A DNA stretch of 64,000 nucleotides, from positions 372,001 to 436,000 of the forward strand of contig NZ_FORP01000002.1 in the NCBI RefSeq assembly GCF_900114035.1. The letters are read 5' to 3'. This DNA comes from Amycolatopsis sacchari. Its GTDB lineage: Bacteria; Actinomycetota; Actinomycetes; Mycobacteriales; Pseudonocardiaceae. This document shows, piece after piece, positions 38,877 through 48,522 of the stretch (position 1 is the stretch's first letter; each line of letters opens with the position of its first letter). The notes under the pieces are model-generated. The model made no database searches. It had not been told where the DNA came from and saw nothing but the letters and a program-made list of their open reading frames with translations. The translations under genes and the position numbers were made by a program.

Positions 38877-40696
38877 GTGGGCAGCCGGTGGTGGCGGGAC
38901 GCGGCGATCTACCAGATCTACATCCGGAGCCTGGCCGACGGCCAATACCGCTAAGTTTAGGCGAGTTTCCGCAGCTCAGAGGCGTTTGGAGGCGTCGCCC
39001 ACAGAGCGGTCACACCCCGACAGAACAGTTGCCTCGATTGAAGATTCCCCTCAACCGCAACGGCGACTGTCTCAAGTGGAGAACCGCCTAACCGGCGGGA
39101 ACGACTGAACAGAGCCTCCGATAACGCCCTGACCAGGTAAAACGTACTAACTTAGCGGTATTGGCCGACGGCAGCGGTGACGGGATCGGCGACCTCGCCG
39201 GCATCCGCGCCCGGTTGCCCTACCTGCGGGACCTCGGTGTCGACGCGGTGTGGATCACGCCGTGGTACCCGTCCCCCATGGCGGACGGCGGTTACGACGT
39301 CGCCGACTACCGCGACATCGACCCGCTGTTCGGCACGCTCGCCGACGCGGAGGCGCTCATCGCCGAGGCGCACGAGCACGGCCTGCGGCTGATCGTCGAC
39401 GTCGTGCCCAACCACACCTCCACGCGGCACCGGTGGTTCCGGGAAGCGCTGGCGGCCGGGCCGGGTTCCCCCGAGCGGCAGCGCTACATCTTCCGCCCTG
39501 GCAAGGGTTCCGGCGCTCCCCCGAACGACTGGCGCAGCGTGTTCGGCGGCCCGGCGTGGACCAGGGTCGCCGACGGCGAGTGGTACCTGCACCTGTTCGA
39601 CGCCTCCCAGCCGGACCTCAACTGGGACCTGCCGGAGGTGCGCGCGGAGTTCGAGGACGTGCTGCGGTTCTGGCTCGACCGCGGCGTGGACGGGTTCCGC
39701 ATCGACGTCGCACACGGGCTGGTCAAGCACCCCGGACTGCCGGATCTCGGCGTGGACCACGAGGACCTCGTGAAGCCGCCGGACCGCACGAACCACCCGC
39801 ACTGGGACCGCGACGAGGTGCACGAGATCTACCGTTCTTGGCGCCGCATCACGGAATCGTACGGGGAGGACCGGATCTTCGTCGCGGAGGCGTGGGTCTC
39901 CCGCCCCGAGCGGCTGGCGAACTACGTGCGCCCGGACGAGCTGCACACCGCGTTCAACTTCGACTTCCTGCGCTGCGCCTGGGATGCCGGCGCCCTCCGC
40001 GCGGTGATCGACTCCAGCATCGGCGCGCTGCGGGAAGTCGGCGCACCGGCGACGTGGGTACTGTCCAATCACGACGTCGTCCGGCACGTGACCCGTTACG
40101 GGAAGGGGGATCCCGAGCTCGGCAGGCGCCGCGCGCGGGCGGCCCTGCTGCTGATGCACGCACTGCCCGGCAGCGTCTACCACTACCAGGGCGAGGAACT
40201 CGGCCTGGAGGAAGTGGAGGACCTGCCCGAGGAGGTGCTGCAGGACCCGACGTGGGAACGCTCGGGTCACACGAAACGGGGGCGGGACGGTTGTCGCGTG
40301 CCGCTGCCGTGGGAGGGCACCGAGCCACCGTTCGGCTTCGGTACCGGCGGGTCCTGGCTGCCCCAACCCGCGCACTGGCGCGATCTCACGGTGGCCGCCC
40401 AACTGGATGACGAGGGTTCGATGCTGTCGTTGTACCGCAGGGCTTTGCACCTGCGGCGCGAGCACCCTGCGCTCGGCGACGGGGAACTGTCCTGGTTGGA
40501 CTCCCCGGAGGACGTGCTGCTGTTCCGCCGGGAGCCGGGGCTGGTGTGCGCGGTGAACCTCGGAGACACGCCGGTCCCCCTGCCGCCGCACGAAAAGGTG
40601 CTGCTGTCGAGCGAGCCACTGCCGGACGGGAAGCTGCCCTCCGACGCGGCTGTCTGGCTAGGCCAGCCCCTCGCCCACCGCCACCCTCGACGGTGA
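38877..40696 (+). pseudogene. GH13 alpha-glucosidase gene interrupted by a MITE
   Basis: The gene starts at the GTG at 38877 with GGAAGGGGAG upstream and reads GSRWWRDAAIYQIYIRSLADG; translation then enters the inserted element and stops at the TAA at 38952. After the element the same frame of protein resumes with ADGSGDGIGDLAGIRARLPYL and continues to 40696. The downstream part keeps the GH13 blocks DVVPNHTS, GFRIDVAHGL (nucleophile Asp), FVAEAWV (acid/base Glu) and VLSNHDVV. Without the insertion the enzyme would be about 530 residues, an alpha-glucosidase/oligo-1,6-glucosidase. Insert plus duplicated target is 230 bp, not a multiple of three, so splicing in frame is impossible. A truncated product from a TTG at 39161 has no ribosome site. 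Confidence 0.9.
38943..39163. mobile_element. 221-bp MITE with 15-bp terminal inverted repeats and 9-bp target duplication
   Basis: The left end CAATACCGCTAAGTT (38943-38957) and the right end AACTTAGCGGTATTG (39149-39163) are perfect 15-bp inverted repeats. They are flanked by the 9-bp direct repeat GCCGACGGC (38934-38942 and 39164-39172), which is the target-site duplication. The interior has no transposase reading frame and is visibly less GC-rich than its surroundings. This is a non-autonomous element that needs a transposase from elsewhere. Its source family is not identified; the ends and 9-bp duplication would suit an IS4-like or related DDE family. Confidence 0.92.
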
Positions 40697-40712
40697 CGCT
40701 GCGCGTCGCTGG

Positions 40713-41117
40713 TCAACCCAAGTGCTGCCGTAGCTGCTGGCAGGCGTCCTCGCAGCTGCGGCATGCTTCGGCGCATTCGGCGCAGTGCCGGTGGTGCTCG
40801 GCGTGCTGCTCGCACTCCTCCGCGCACATCCGGCACGCCTGCTCGCAGACCTCCAGCAGTCGCCTCGTCACGCCCACGGCATCACCGCGCCGGGACAGGA
40901 TCCGCGCGGTCACCTCGCAGACGTCCGCGCAGTCGAGATCGGTGCGGATGCAGTCGCGCATGGCGGCGGGGTCGGCCTCGGCCAGGCAGGCGTCCGCGCA
41001 CGCGGTGCACGCCTGCGCGCAGGTGAGGCACTCCTGTATGCACGCCGCGATCGCCTCCGGGTCCACGCCCCCGAGGTCGGCGGGGTGGCTTTCCAGCATC
41101 GCCAGTGCTTTCGTCAT
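40713..41117 (-). CDS. Cys-rich four-helix copper-storage-type protein (Csp/DUF326)
   Basis: A 134-residue protein with about 17 Cys arranged as repeated CxxxC/CxxC pairs on helices (CIQECLTCAQACTACADACL, CIRTDLDCADVC, CEQACRMCAEECEQ, HCAECAEACRSCEDACQQL). This is the pattern of the copper storage proteins that fill a four-helix bundle with Cu(I). No signal peptide is present, so it would be a cytosolic store. The ATG is at 41117. Divergent from the RecQ gene. Confidence 0.9.
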   Translation of the reverse strand: MTKALAMLESHPADLGGVDPEAIAACIQECLTCAQACTACADACLAEADPAAMRDCIRTDLDCADVCEVTARILSRRGDAVGVTRRLLEVCEQACRMCAEECEQHAEHHRHCAECAEACRSCEDACQQLRQHLG

Positions 41118-41188
41118 GCCCCGCGCGTACCCGCGTGCGCACCGGAGAAACCAGGTTTCCGGAGGCCGGGGCAGGGAACCACCGGACG

Positions 41189-42798
41189 GTGTCCAGACGC
41201 GACGAGCTGCAAGACGCGGCGAAGAAGACCTTCGGCTGGGACCGGTTGCTCCCCGACCAGCTGACCGCGATGGAGCAGCTCCTCGGCGGCCGCGACGTGC
41301 TGGTCGTGATGCCGACGGGATCCGGCAAGTCGGCGATCTACCAGGTGCCCGCGTTGCTCCGCCCGGGGCCCACGCTGGTGGTGTCGCCGTTGACCGCGCT
41401 GCAACGCGACCAGGTGAACCAAATCGCCGAGAGTGAAGCCCCCGACGCGGTCGCGGTGAACTCGGCGCAGCGCTCACGCGACAGCAAGGACGCCTGGGAG
41501 TCGATCGAGGAGGGTGACGCCGAGTACCTGTTCCTCTCCCCCGAGCAGCTGGCGAAGGAGGAGGTCCTGCGGCGGCTGGACGAGGTGCGGCCGAGCCTGT
41601 TCGTGGTCGACGAGGCGCACTGCGTTTCGGCCTGGGGACACGACTTCCGGCCCGACTACCTGCGGCTGAGCCCCGTCATCGAACGCCTCGGGCACCCGCC
41701 GGTGCTGGCGCTGACGGCGACCGCGGGCGGTCCGGTGCGCGACGACATCGTGACGCACCTCGGCATGCACGACCCGGTGCAGGTGATCACGGGCTTCGAC
41801 CGGCCGAACCTGCACCTTGCCGTGCACTGGTTCGCCACGGACGAGGAGAAGCGGCAGGCCCTCGCCGAATGGGTCGCGCAGGCGCCCAAGCCGGGCTTGG
41901 TCTACACGGCCACGCGCAAGGACTCCGAGCGCTACGCGGAAGAACTCGGCCCGGCCGCCGCCGCGTACCACGCGGGCATGAAGGCGAGCGACCGCAAGGA
42001 CGTGCACGAACGGTTCCTCGCCGATGAACTGGAGGTCGTCGTCGCGACGTCGGCGTTCGGCATGGGCATCGACAAACCGAACGTGCGGTTCGTGGCGCAC
42101 GCGTCGATCCCGGAGTCGCTGGACTCGTACTACCAGCAGATCGGGCGTGCGGGCCGGGACGGCGAACCGGCGGAGGCGCTGTTGTTCTACCGCCCGGAAG
42201 ACCTTGGGCTGCAACGGTTCCTCACCGCGCGACGGCTCGACGAGGAGGGCGTGCGGGAGGTCGCCGAGGCGGTGCGTGAGGCCGACGGGCCCGTGGCGCC
42301 GCACGATGTCGACGAAGCGGTCGACCAGTCCCACCGGCGCGCGATGAACAACCTGAACCTCCTCGAGCAGGCCGACGTGGTCGAGTGCGCGACGGCGAGT
42401 TCGACTACCGCGACGACGCGCCGGAAGACCCCACGGAGGAAGTCAGCGAGGTCTCGGAGAAGCAGAAGGAGCTGGACCGCACGCGGCTGGAGGTGATGCG
42501 GCAGTACGCCGACACGCAGTCGTGCCGCCGCCAGTTCCTGCTGGGCTACTTCGGCGAAACCCTCGACGAGCCGTGCGGCAACTGCGACACGTGCGAGGCG
42601 GGGACGGCCGCGGAGCAGGCGCAGTTCACCGATGCCGAGTACCCGCCGGACGCGAAGGTCCGGCACCGCGAGTGGGGCGCCGGCCGGGTCGTGCACCGCG
42701 AGGCCGACCGCATGACGGTGCTGTTCGACGAAGGCGGCTACCGGACGCTGTCGCTGGCCGCCGTCGAGGAGGGGGACCTGCTGACTGAGGACGGGTGA
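41189..42798 (+). pseudogene. RecQ-family DNA helicase gene with a single-base frameshift
   Basis: From the GTG at 41189 the reading frame encodes a RecQ helicase core: DVLVVMPTGSGKSAIYQVPALL (Walker A), FVVDEAHCVSAWGHDFRPDYLRL (DEAH box), LALTATAGGPVRDDIV, and YYQQIGRAGRDGEPAEALLFY (motif VI). Near 42385 the frame runs into ECATASSTT and an unrelated tail, while the next frame continues with VRDGEFDYRDDAPEDP and RRQFLLGYFGETLDEPCGNCDTC, the RecQ zinc-binding domain. Inserting one G after GAG at 42385 restores EQADVVEVRDGEFDY. So one base has been lost. True mutation, assembly error or recoding cannot be distinguished here. Confidence 0.87.
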
Positions 42799-42874
42799 AC
42801 CGTGCTCATCCACCAGTGGTGAACTTTCGGCATTCCGTGCCTCCGCACCGGCGGCCTTGGGTATCGTGCCGATC

Positions 42875-43621
42875 ATGACGTCTCCGGGGGGTGGCTGGTC
42901 GCAGCCACAGTCGCAGCGGCCCAACCCGTCCACACCGTTCCCACCGGGCGCTGGGCAGGGTTTCGCACCGCCTGCCGGAGGGCCTCCCCCCGCACCGGGC
43001 TACTCCCCGGCCTGGCAGCAGGTCTATCCGCCCGCTCACGGATACCCGCCAGCGCGGCCCTATCCGCCAGGCCCGTACCCCCAGGCTCACCCGGTCCAGC
43101 CGGTGGCCGGGCCCTACACCCTCCCCGGCTTCGGCGCGATCCCCGCGGTGCTCGGCGCCGTGCTGCTGATCGTCGGTTTCTTCGCCCTGCCGTGGGCGAG
43201 TGTGGCGGGGCATTCGGTGCACTTCGTCGACCTCACGAAGCTCGCCTGGGACAGCGAGGGCAGCGGCGGCGGTTACGGCAAGGCGTACGCCGCCGCGATC
43301 GGGTACCTCGCGCTGCTCGCCCAGCTGGTCAACCCGCTGCCCTGGACGCTGGGCTCCTTCCGCGGCCCGAAGTCCGCACTGGTGTTCAGCGGGATCCGGC
43401 GCAAGGAGTTCAACCGCGCGAACTACTGGTGGTACCGAACTTCGTTCGCCGTCCGCTCGGCCCTCATGGTCATCCTGCACGCCGTGGGCGTCATCGCCCT
43501 GTTCAAGGACGACCTGGGCGCCACCGGCGCCGGTGCCTGGCTCGTGCTCGGCGGCAGCATCCTGGTCACCGCCGGTGCCGCCATCGGGCCGCGCATCACG
43601 GCGCACATGCCCCGAGGTTGA
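42875..43621 (+). CDS. Proline-rich four-helix membrane protein
   Basis: About 248 residues from the ATG at 42875 (an upstream GTG at 42857 is possible). Residues 1-85 are Pro/Gly/Gln/Tyr-rich with PP-x-Y-type repeats, and residues about 90-245 contain four predicted helices (IPAVLGAVLLIVGFFALPWA; AAIGYLALLAQLVNPLPW; FAVRSALMVILHAVGVIALF; AWLVLGGSILVTAGAAIG). No function known. Its last 26 bp overlap the tail of the convergent transposase gene, so the natural C-terminus may have been changed by that insertion. Confidence 0.78.
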   Translation: MTSPGGGWSQPQSQRPNPSTPFPPGAGQGFAPPAGGPPPAPGYSPAWQQVYPPAHGYPPARPYPPGPYPQAHPVQPVAGPYTLPGFGAIPAVLGAVLLIVGFFALPWASVAGHSVHFVDLTKLAWDSEGSGGGYGKAYAAAIGYLALLAQLVNPLPWTLGSFRGPKSALVFSGIRRKEFNRANYWWYRTSFAVRSALMVILHAVGVIALFKDDLGATGAGAWLVLGGSILVTAGAAIGPRITAHMPRG

Positions 43622-45173
43622 ACAGCTCGAACAACCGCTGCTGCGTCGCGTCCCGCGCCGTGAGCACCCGTCGCGTGCGCGGCCGCCCGCCCGTCGACGG
43701 GTAGCGCAGGACGGTCTCGCCGATCCCCGCCAGCTGGTCCAGCAACTCCCGCACGGACAGGTCGAGCCCCGCCCGGTCCGCCTCCCGCCGCATGACGTGG
43801 GTGACGGCCGTCGCGAGCACCGTGACCAGCGAATGCACCGCCATGCGGTGCTCGCTCCAGTCCCACCGCGGCGCGGGCGCGGCGACGAACGAGTCGTTGA
43901 GCATCCGCACGGTCGAATCGAGGTGGTAGCGCGCCCGGTACGCGGTGACGACGTCCACCACGGGCCAGTCGTGGTCCGTGACCAGCAGCTGCTTGCCGAA
44001 GAACTCCTCGTCCAGCCGGGCCCGCGCCGCCTCGTCGATGCGGTGCTCCAGCCGCAGCTCCCCCGGCCTGCTCCCGGTCAGCCGGGCGCTGAGCACCCGG
44101 TCCACCCACCGCACCCGGGTGATCCGCGCGATGTCCGTGAGCAGCTGCTCCCTCGGCCGGCGGTTGGTGCCCGCCTCCAGCGCCAGCGCCAGGCCGTCGA
44201 GCTGCCGCGTCGCACTGCTCAAGGCCTGCGCGAAACTCCTCGACTGCGCCGCGTGGAGCCGGGCCGAATGCGTCAGCACGACCCGCCGCTGTACGCCGAA
44301 CACGTTCGTCCGGGCCTCCAGGGCGGTCAGCCCCGGAAACCGCCCCGGGTCCACCGGGCGACGGCTCGAAGCGGGCCTTGCCAGCAGGTCGGGGAAGTCG
44401 GCCAGCGGTAGTGCCCCGACGAAGTGCAGCCCCGAGTCGAGGTCGAGCTGGGCGTGCTGACCGGTGTCGAACACCACGGTCACCTCACCCGCCTGCCGCG
44501 CGCCCAGCCGGTCGACCGCCACCCCGAACGGCTCGACCCCCAATCCGCCCCGCCGGTAGACGCGCGACACCAACGGGATCGCGCCGTCGAGGGTCACCAG
44601 TGCGCTGAGCCCCGCGAGCGTCGCGTCGGCGGTGTCGGACTCCGCGTACGTCGCGAAGTTCGGCACGTCCACGGCGAGCGTGACCGACTCTCGCGGAATC
44701 CTCGCGGCGACGGCGTCTTCGATGCGTTCCAGCTGCCCGCGCGTCAGCCGCCGCGTGACGCGCCAGAACTCCTCGTCCCGCACGGCGTCCGCAGGCAGGC
44801 GAGGGCGCACGAACCGTGCCGCGGCGGCACCTTTCCACCAGTCTTCGAGCGGGACGTCCGGCGCGGTCGCCCGGTGCAGGACGGCGAGCACGAGGTACGT
44901 CGCGATCTTCGCCCGGCGCGGCGTCAGCACGTCTTCGATCGCCTGCCGCACCTGGAGCCGCTCCAGGGTGGACCAGACCGCCGCGACGTCACCGAAAGCC
45001 AGGTGCCGCGTGGATTCGGGCAATCCGGTCGCTCCGTCGAGTGCCGCGGCCACGTCCGCGGCGGAGCCGAGGTAGCGCTGCGACACGATCCGGGGCGAAC
45101 CGTCCACCCGTTCGGACTCCACCAGGTAGTAGTACGTCCGCCCGTTGATGCGCTTGCCGACGATCGAGGCCAC
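43596..45173 (-). CDS. IS1634-type (IS4 superfamily) transposase-like protein with D-D-D catalytic set
   Basis: A 525-residue transposase. It begins with the family-typical MASIVGKRINGRTYYYLVESER and ends in the C-terminal helices VHSLVTVLATAVTHVMRREADRAGLDL. The catalytic Asp positions are D169 (LAVDVPNFATY) and D236 (VVFDTGQHAQ). The third acidic position, which is Glu in the family (YRxRxxIExxFR), reads AYRARYHLDSTVRML with D419. I found no terminal inverted repeats or target duplications within about 100 bp of either end. So this is either a decaying element or a captured transposase gene with reduced activity. The reading frame is intact. Confidence 0.88.
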   Translation of the reverse strand: MASIVGKRINGRTYYYLVESERVDGSPRIVSQRYLGSAADVAAALDGATGLPESTRHLAFGDVAAVWSTLERLQVRQAIEDVLTPRRAKIATYLVLAVLHRATAPDVPLEDWWKGAAAARFVRPRLPADAVRDEEFWRVTRRLTRGQLERIEDAVAARIPRESVTLAVDVPNFATYAESDTADATLAGLSALVTLDGAIPLVSRVYRRGGLGVEPFGVAVDRLGARQAGEVTVVFDTGQHAQLDLDSGLHFVGALPLADFPDLLARPASSRRPVDPGRFPGLTALEARTNVFGVQRRVVLTHSARLHAAQSRSFAQALSSATRQLDGLALALEAGTNRRPREQLLTDIARITRVRWVDRVLSARLTGSRPGELRLEHRIDEAARARLDEEFFGKQLLVTDHDWPVVDVVTAYRARYHLDSTVRMLNDSFVAAPAPRWDWSEHRMAVHSLVTVLATAVTHVMRREADRAGLDLSVRELLDQLAGIGETVLRYPSTGGRPRTRRVLTARDATQQRLFELFNLGACAP

Positions 45174-45317
45174 ACTTTAGGTAATACCGCCCGCACCGGT
45201 CCGCGGCAACGAAAGCAGGGTCACTGAGCTGCGTAAACACCCGGCCGCGGTCGGGTGCGGACGGAATCACCGAAGCGGTCGTGGAGGTGCTTCGCCCCGC
45301 GCACCTACGTTTGCCCT

Positions 45318-47906
45318 ATGGCTTCCGCTGACCAGCAGGACCGACCGACCGCCTCCGCGATGCGCCGCGCGCTCGCGCGGGCGCGCGACGGCAAGACGCT
45401 CGACCTCACCGAAGCGACCGTGCTGCTGCACGCCCGCGACGAGGACCTGGCGACGCTGTCGGAGTACGCGTCCCGGGTCCGCGACGCCGGGCTCGCCGCC
45501 GTCGGCCGCGAAGGGATCATCACCTACAGCCGCAAGGTGTTCATCCCGCTGACCCGGCTGTGCCGGGACCGCTGCGGGTACTGCACGTTCGCGACGGTGC
45601 CGGGCAAAGTGGACGCTCCGTTCCTGTCGCCGGACGAGGTGCTGAAGATCGCCCGCGACGGCGCCGCGATGGGCTGCAAGGAGGCGCTGTTCACGCTCGG
45701 CGACCGCCCGGAGGACCGCTGGAAGGCCGCCCGCGAGTGGCTCGACGCGCACGGCTACGACGACACGCTGTCGTACGTGCGCGCGATGGCGATCCTGGTG
45801 CTGGAGGAGACCGGGTTGCTGCCGCACCTCAACCCCGGTGTGATGACGTGGCAGGACCTGCAGCGGCTCAAGCCGGTGGCCCCGTCGATGGGCATGATGC
45901 TGGAGACCACGGCGACGCGCCTGTGGAGCGAGCGCGGCGGCCCGCACTACGGCTCGCCGGACAAGGATCCCGCGGTGCGGCTGCGGGTGCTGGAGGACGC
46001 GGGGCGCAGCGCGGTCCCGTTCACCACGGGCATCCTCATCGGCATCGGCGAGAACTACGCCGAGCGCGCGGACGCGTTGTTCGCGATCCGCAAGGCCGCG
46101 CGTGCCTACGGCGGCATCCAGGAAGTCATCGTGCAGAACTTCCGCGCGAAGCCGGACACGAAGATGCGCGCGACGCCCGACGCCGACCTGCAGGAGCTGG
46201 CGGCGACGATCGCCGTGGCGCGGCTGGTGTTCGGGCCGAAGATGCGGTTGCAGGCGCCGCCGAACCTGATCGGCAGCCAGTACGACCTGATGGTGAAGGC
46301 CGGCATCGACGACTGGGGCGGGGTTTCGCCGCTGACGCCCGACCACGTGAACCCGGAGCGGGCGTGGCCGCAGATCGACGAGCTGGCGCGGCAGACCGCG
46401 GCGGCGGGGTACGAGCTGCGTGAGCGGCTGACGATCTACCCGGAGTACATCCTGGCCGGTGAGCCGTGGCTGGACCCGCGCGTGGCGGGGCACGTCGCGG
46501 CGCTGGCGGATCCGGCGACGGGGCTGGCGCTGGACGTCAAGCCCGAGGGCAAGCCGTGGCAGGAGCCGGACGGCGGCTGGCAGCAGCAGGGCCGCACGGA
46601 GCTGCACGTCGAGGTGGACACGGTCGGCCGCACGGGCGACCGGCGCAGCGACTTCGACTCGGTGTACGGCGACTGGAACGAGATCGCCAAGCAGGTGCCG
46701 ACCGCCCCGGCGCGGATGGACGCCGACATCGCGGCGGCGTTGCGGCGCGCGGAAAAGGACCCCTCGGGACTGTCCGATGAGGACGCTCTGGCGCTGTTGC
46801 ACGCGGACGGCGCGGAGCTGGACGCGCTGGCGGAGCTGGCGGACGGCCTCCGCCGCGACGCGGTCGGCGACGACGTGACGTTCGTGGTGACGCGGAACAT
46901 CAACTTCACGAACGTGTGCTACACGGGCTGCCGGTTCTGCGCCTTCGCGCAGCGGCGGACGGACGCGGACGCGTACACGTTGTCGTTGTCGCAGGTGGGT
47001 GACCGGGTCGACCAGGCGTGGGAGGCCGGGGCGACGGAGATCTGCATGCAGGGCGGGATCCACCCGGACATGCCGGGCACGGCGTACTTCGACCTGGCGG
47101 CGGAGGTGAAGCGGCGGCAGCCGGACATCCACCTGCACTCGTACAGCCCGATGGAGGTCGTCAACGGCGCGTCGAGGACGGACCTGTCCATTCGCGACTG
47201 GCTGACGCGCGCGCACGAGTCCGGTGTGGACTCCCTGCCGGGCACGGCGGCCGAGATCCTGGACGACGACGTGCGGTGGGTGCTGACGAAGGGGAAGCTG
47301 CCGACGTCGAGCTGGATCGAGGTGATCACGACCGCGCACGAGCTGGGCATCCCGACGACGTCGACGATGATGTACGGGCACGTCGACACGCCGGCGCACT
47401 GGGTGGGGCACATCAAGCTGATCGGGCGGTTGCAGCGGCAGGCGCTGGAGCGGACGGGGCGGCGCGGGTTCACGGAGTTCGTGCTGCTGCCGTTCATCCA
47501 CCAGAACGCGCCGATCTACCTGGCCGGCCTGGCGCGCCCGGGGACGACGGTGCGGGAGAACCGGGCGGTGCACGCGCTGGCGCGGATCCTGCTGCACGGG
47601 TTGATCGACAACATCCAGTGCTCGTGGGTGAAGCTGGGTGAGGAGACGTGCCGGGCGGTGCTGCGCGGTGGCGTGAACGACCTCGGCGGCACGCTCATGG
47701 AGGAGACGATCAGCCGCATGGCGGGCGCGAACAACGGCTCGTACAAGACGATCAGCGAGCTGGAGGCGATGGTCGAGCCGCTCGGCCGCCCGCTCGTGCA
47801 GCGCACCACGTCGTACGGCCGCCCGAGCCCGGAACGCGTGGCGGCCGCCCGCCTGAGCGACGGAGTAGCGCAAGCGGTGCGAAACCCCCTCCCCATCGTG
47901 GGCTGA
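45318..47906 (+). CDS. fbiC: FO synthase (fused CofG-CofH), F420 biosynthesis
   Basis: An 862-residue protein with two radical SAM domains that makes the deazaflavin FO from a pyrimidine precursor and tyrosine. The CofG-type half has C82-C86-C89 (LCRDRCGYC) and the CofH-type half C534-C538-C541 (CYTGCRFC), each binding a [4Fe-4S] cluster. Length and domain order equal the actinobacterial FbiC. Its presence means the host makes coenzyme F420, used by dehydrogenases and reductases. The downstream 370 bp are low-complexity repeats. It runs divergent to the transposase-like gene across 140 bp. Confidence 0.97.
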   Translation: MASADQQDRPTASAMRRALARARDGKTLDLTEATVLLHARDEDLATLSEYASRVRDAGLAAVGREGIITYSRKVFIPLTRLCRDRCGYCTFATVPGKVDAPFLSPDEVLKIARDGAAMGCKEALFTLGDRPEDRWKAAREWLDAHGYDDTLSYVRAMAILVLEETGLLPHLNPGVMTWQDLQRLKPVAPSMGMMLETTATRLWSERGGPHYGSPDKDPAVRLRVLEDAGRSAVPFTTGILIGIGENYAERADALFAIRKAARAYGGIQEVIVQNFRAKPDTKMRATPDADLQELAATIAVARLVFGPKMRLQAPPNLIGSQYDLMVKAGIDDWGGVSPLTPDHVNPERAWPQIDELARQTAAAGYELRERLTIYPEYILAGEPWLDPRVAGHVAALADPATGLALDVKPEGKPWQEPDGGWQQQGRTELHVEVDTVGRTGDRRSDFDSVYGDWNEIAKQVPTAPARMDADIAAALRRAEKDPSGLSDEDALALLHADGAELDALAELADGLRRDAVGDDVTFVVTRNINFTNVCYTGCRFCAFAQRRTDADAYTLSLSQVGDRVDQAWEAGATEICMQGGIHPDMPGTAYFDLAAEVKRRQPDIHLHSYSPMEVVNGASRTDLSIRDWLTRAHESGVDSLPGTAAEILDDDVRWVLTKGKLPTSSWIEVITTAHELGIPTTSTMMYGHVDTPAHWVGHIKLIGRLQRQALERTGRRGFTEFVLLPFIHQNAPIYLAGLARPGTTVRENRAVHALARILLHGLIDNIQCSWVKLGEETCRAVLRGGVNDLGGTLMEETISRMAGANNGSYKTISELEAMVEPLGRPLVQRTTSYGRPSPERVAAARLSDGVAQAVRNPLPIVG

Positions 47907-47924
47907 TCGCGGAGGTCCGGCGAG

Positions 47925-48290
47925 GTTCGTGCGCGGCGGCTCGGCGGGGTGCGTGGCCCGGCGGGGGTGGCGCGACCCGGTGGGGTGCGGTCCAGCACGA
48001 TGCGCGGTCCGGCGGGGTGCTCCCTCGACGCAGTGACGCGGCCCGGTGGGGTGGCGGCCCGGCGCGGTGGCGCGGCCCGGCGCGGTGGCACGCCCGGTGG
48101 GTGCGCGGCCCGGTGGCGCGGTTAGGGGCGGTGGCGCGGTTGGGCGCGGTGGCGCGGCCCGTTGGGTGGCGGCCCGGTGGGGGCGGTCGCTCCCCGGGTG
48201 GTGGCACGGCCCAGTGGGTGGCGGGTCGCTCCGCGGGGCCCTGCGGAGCGCGGCCCGGCGCGGTGACGGGCCGCTTCGTGGGGTGGCACG
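47925..48290. repeat. GC-rich low-complexity degenerate tandem repeat
   Basis: About 370 bp made of shuffled units such as GGTGGCGCGGCCCGG, GCGGTGGCGCGG and CCCGGTGGGTGGCGG. It occupies the space after fbiC, and together with 48290-48522 (no gene seen) fills the gap to the kynureninase gene. All frames on both strands are open because of base composition, which generates spurious reading frames. No fixed unit length; about 15-20 bp is most common. Possibly arisen by slippage. Confidence 0.8.
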
Positions 48291-48522
48291 CCAAGTTGCG
48301 GCGGCTTCGGGTGGAGCGGCATCGGCTCCCGGGTGAGGCGGCAGTGGCTGCGGGCGGCCATCAGGGGCAGTCGCGGTCGCGGGCGTCCCGGGGGGGCAAC
48401 AGGGTCCTTCGGCCCTGGTGTGGGGGGTCGGCATCAGCGATCGTTGAGGCATCAGGAATTTCTCGGTCATGCCGGTCGCAGCGACTGGGAAAGGCCGGGG
48501 CGGCGACTCCCACACCTCCCCG

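Noticed and set aside
45174-45200. AATACCGC next to the transposase as a terminal repeat related to the MITE
   Set aside because: The 8-mer is in the outward orientation and no matching sequence exists at the other end of the transposase gene.
48046-48361. Short Arg/Gly/Pro-rich reading frames in the low-complexity tract
   Set aside because: Open in all frames through base composition alone, with no ribosome site or codon bias.
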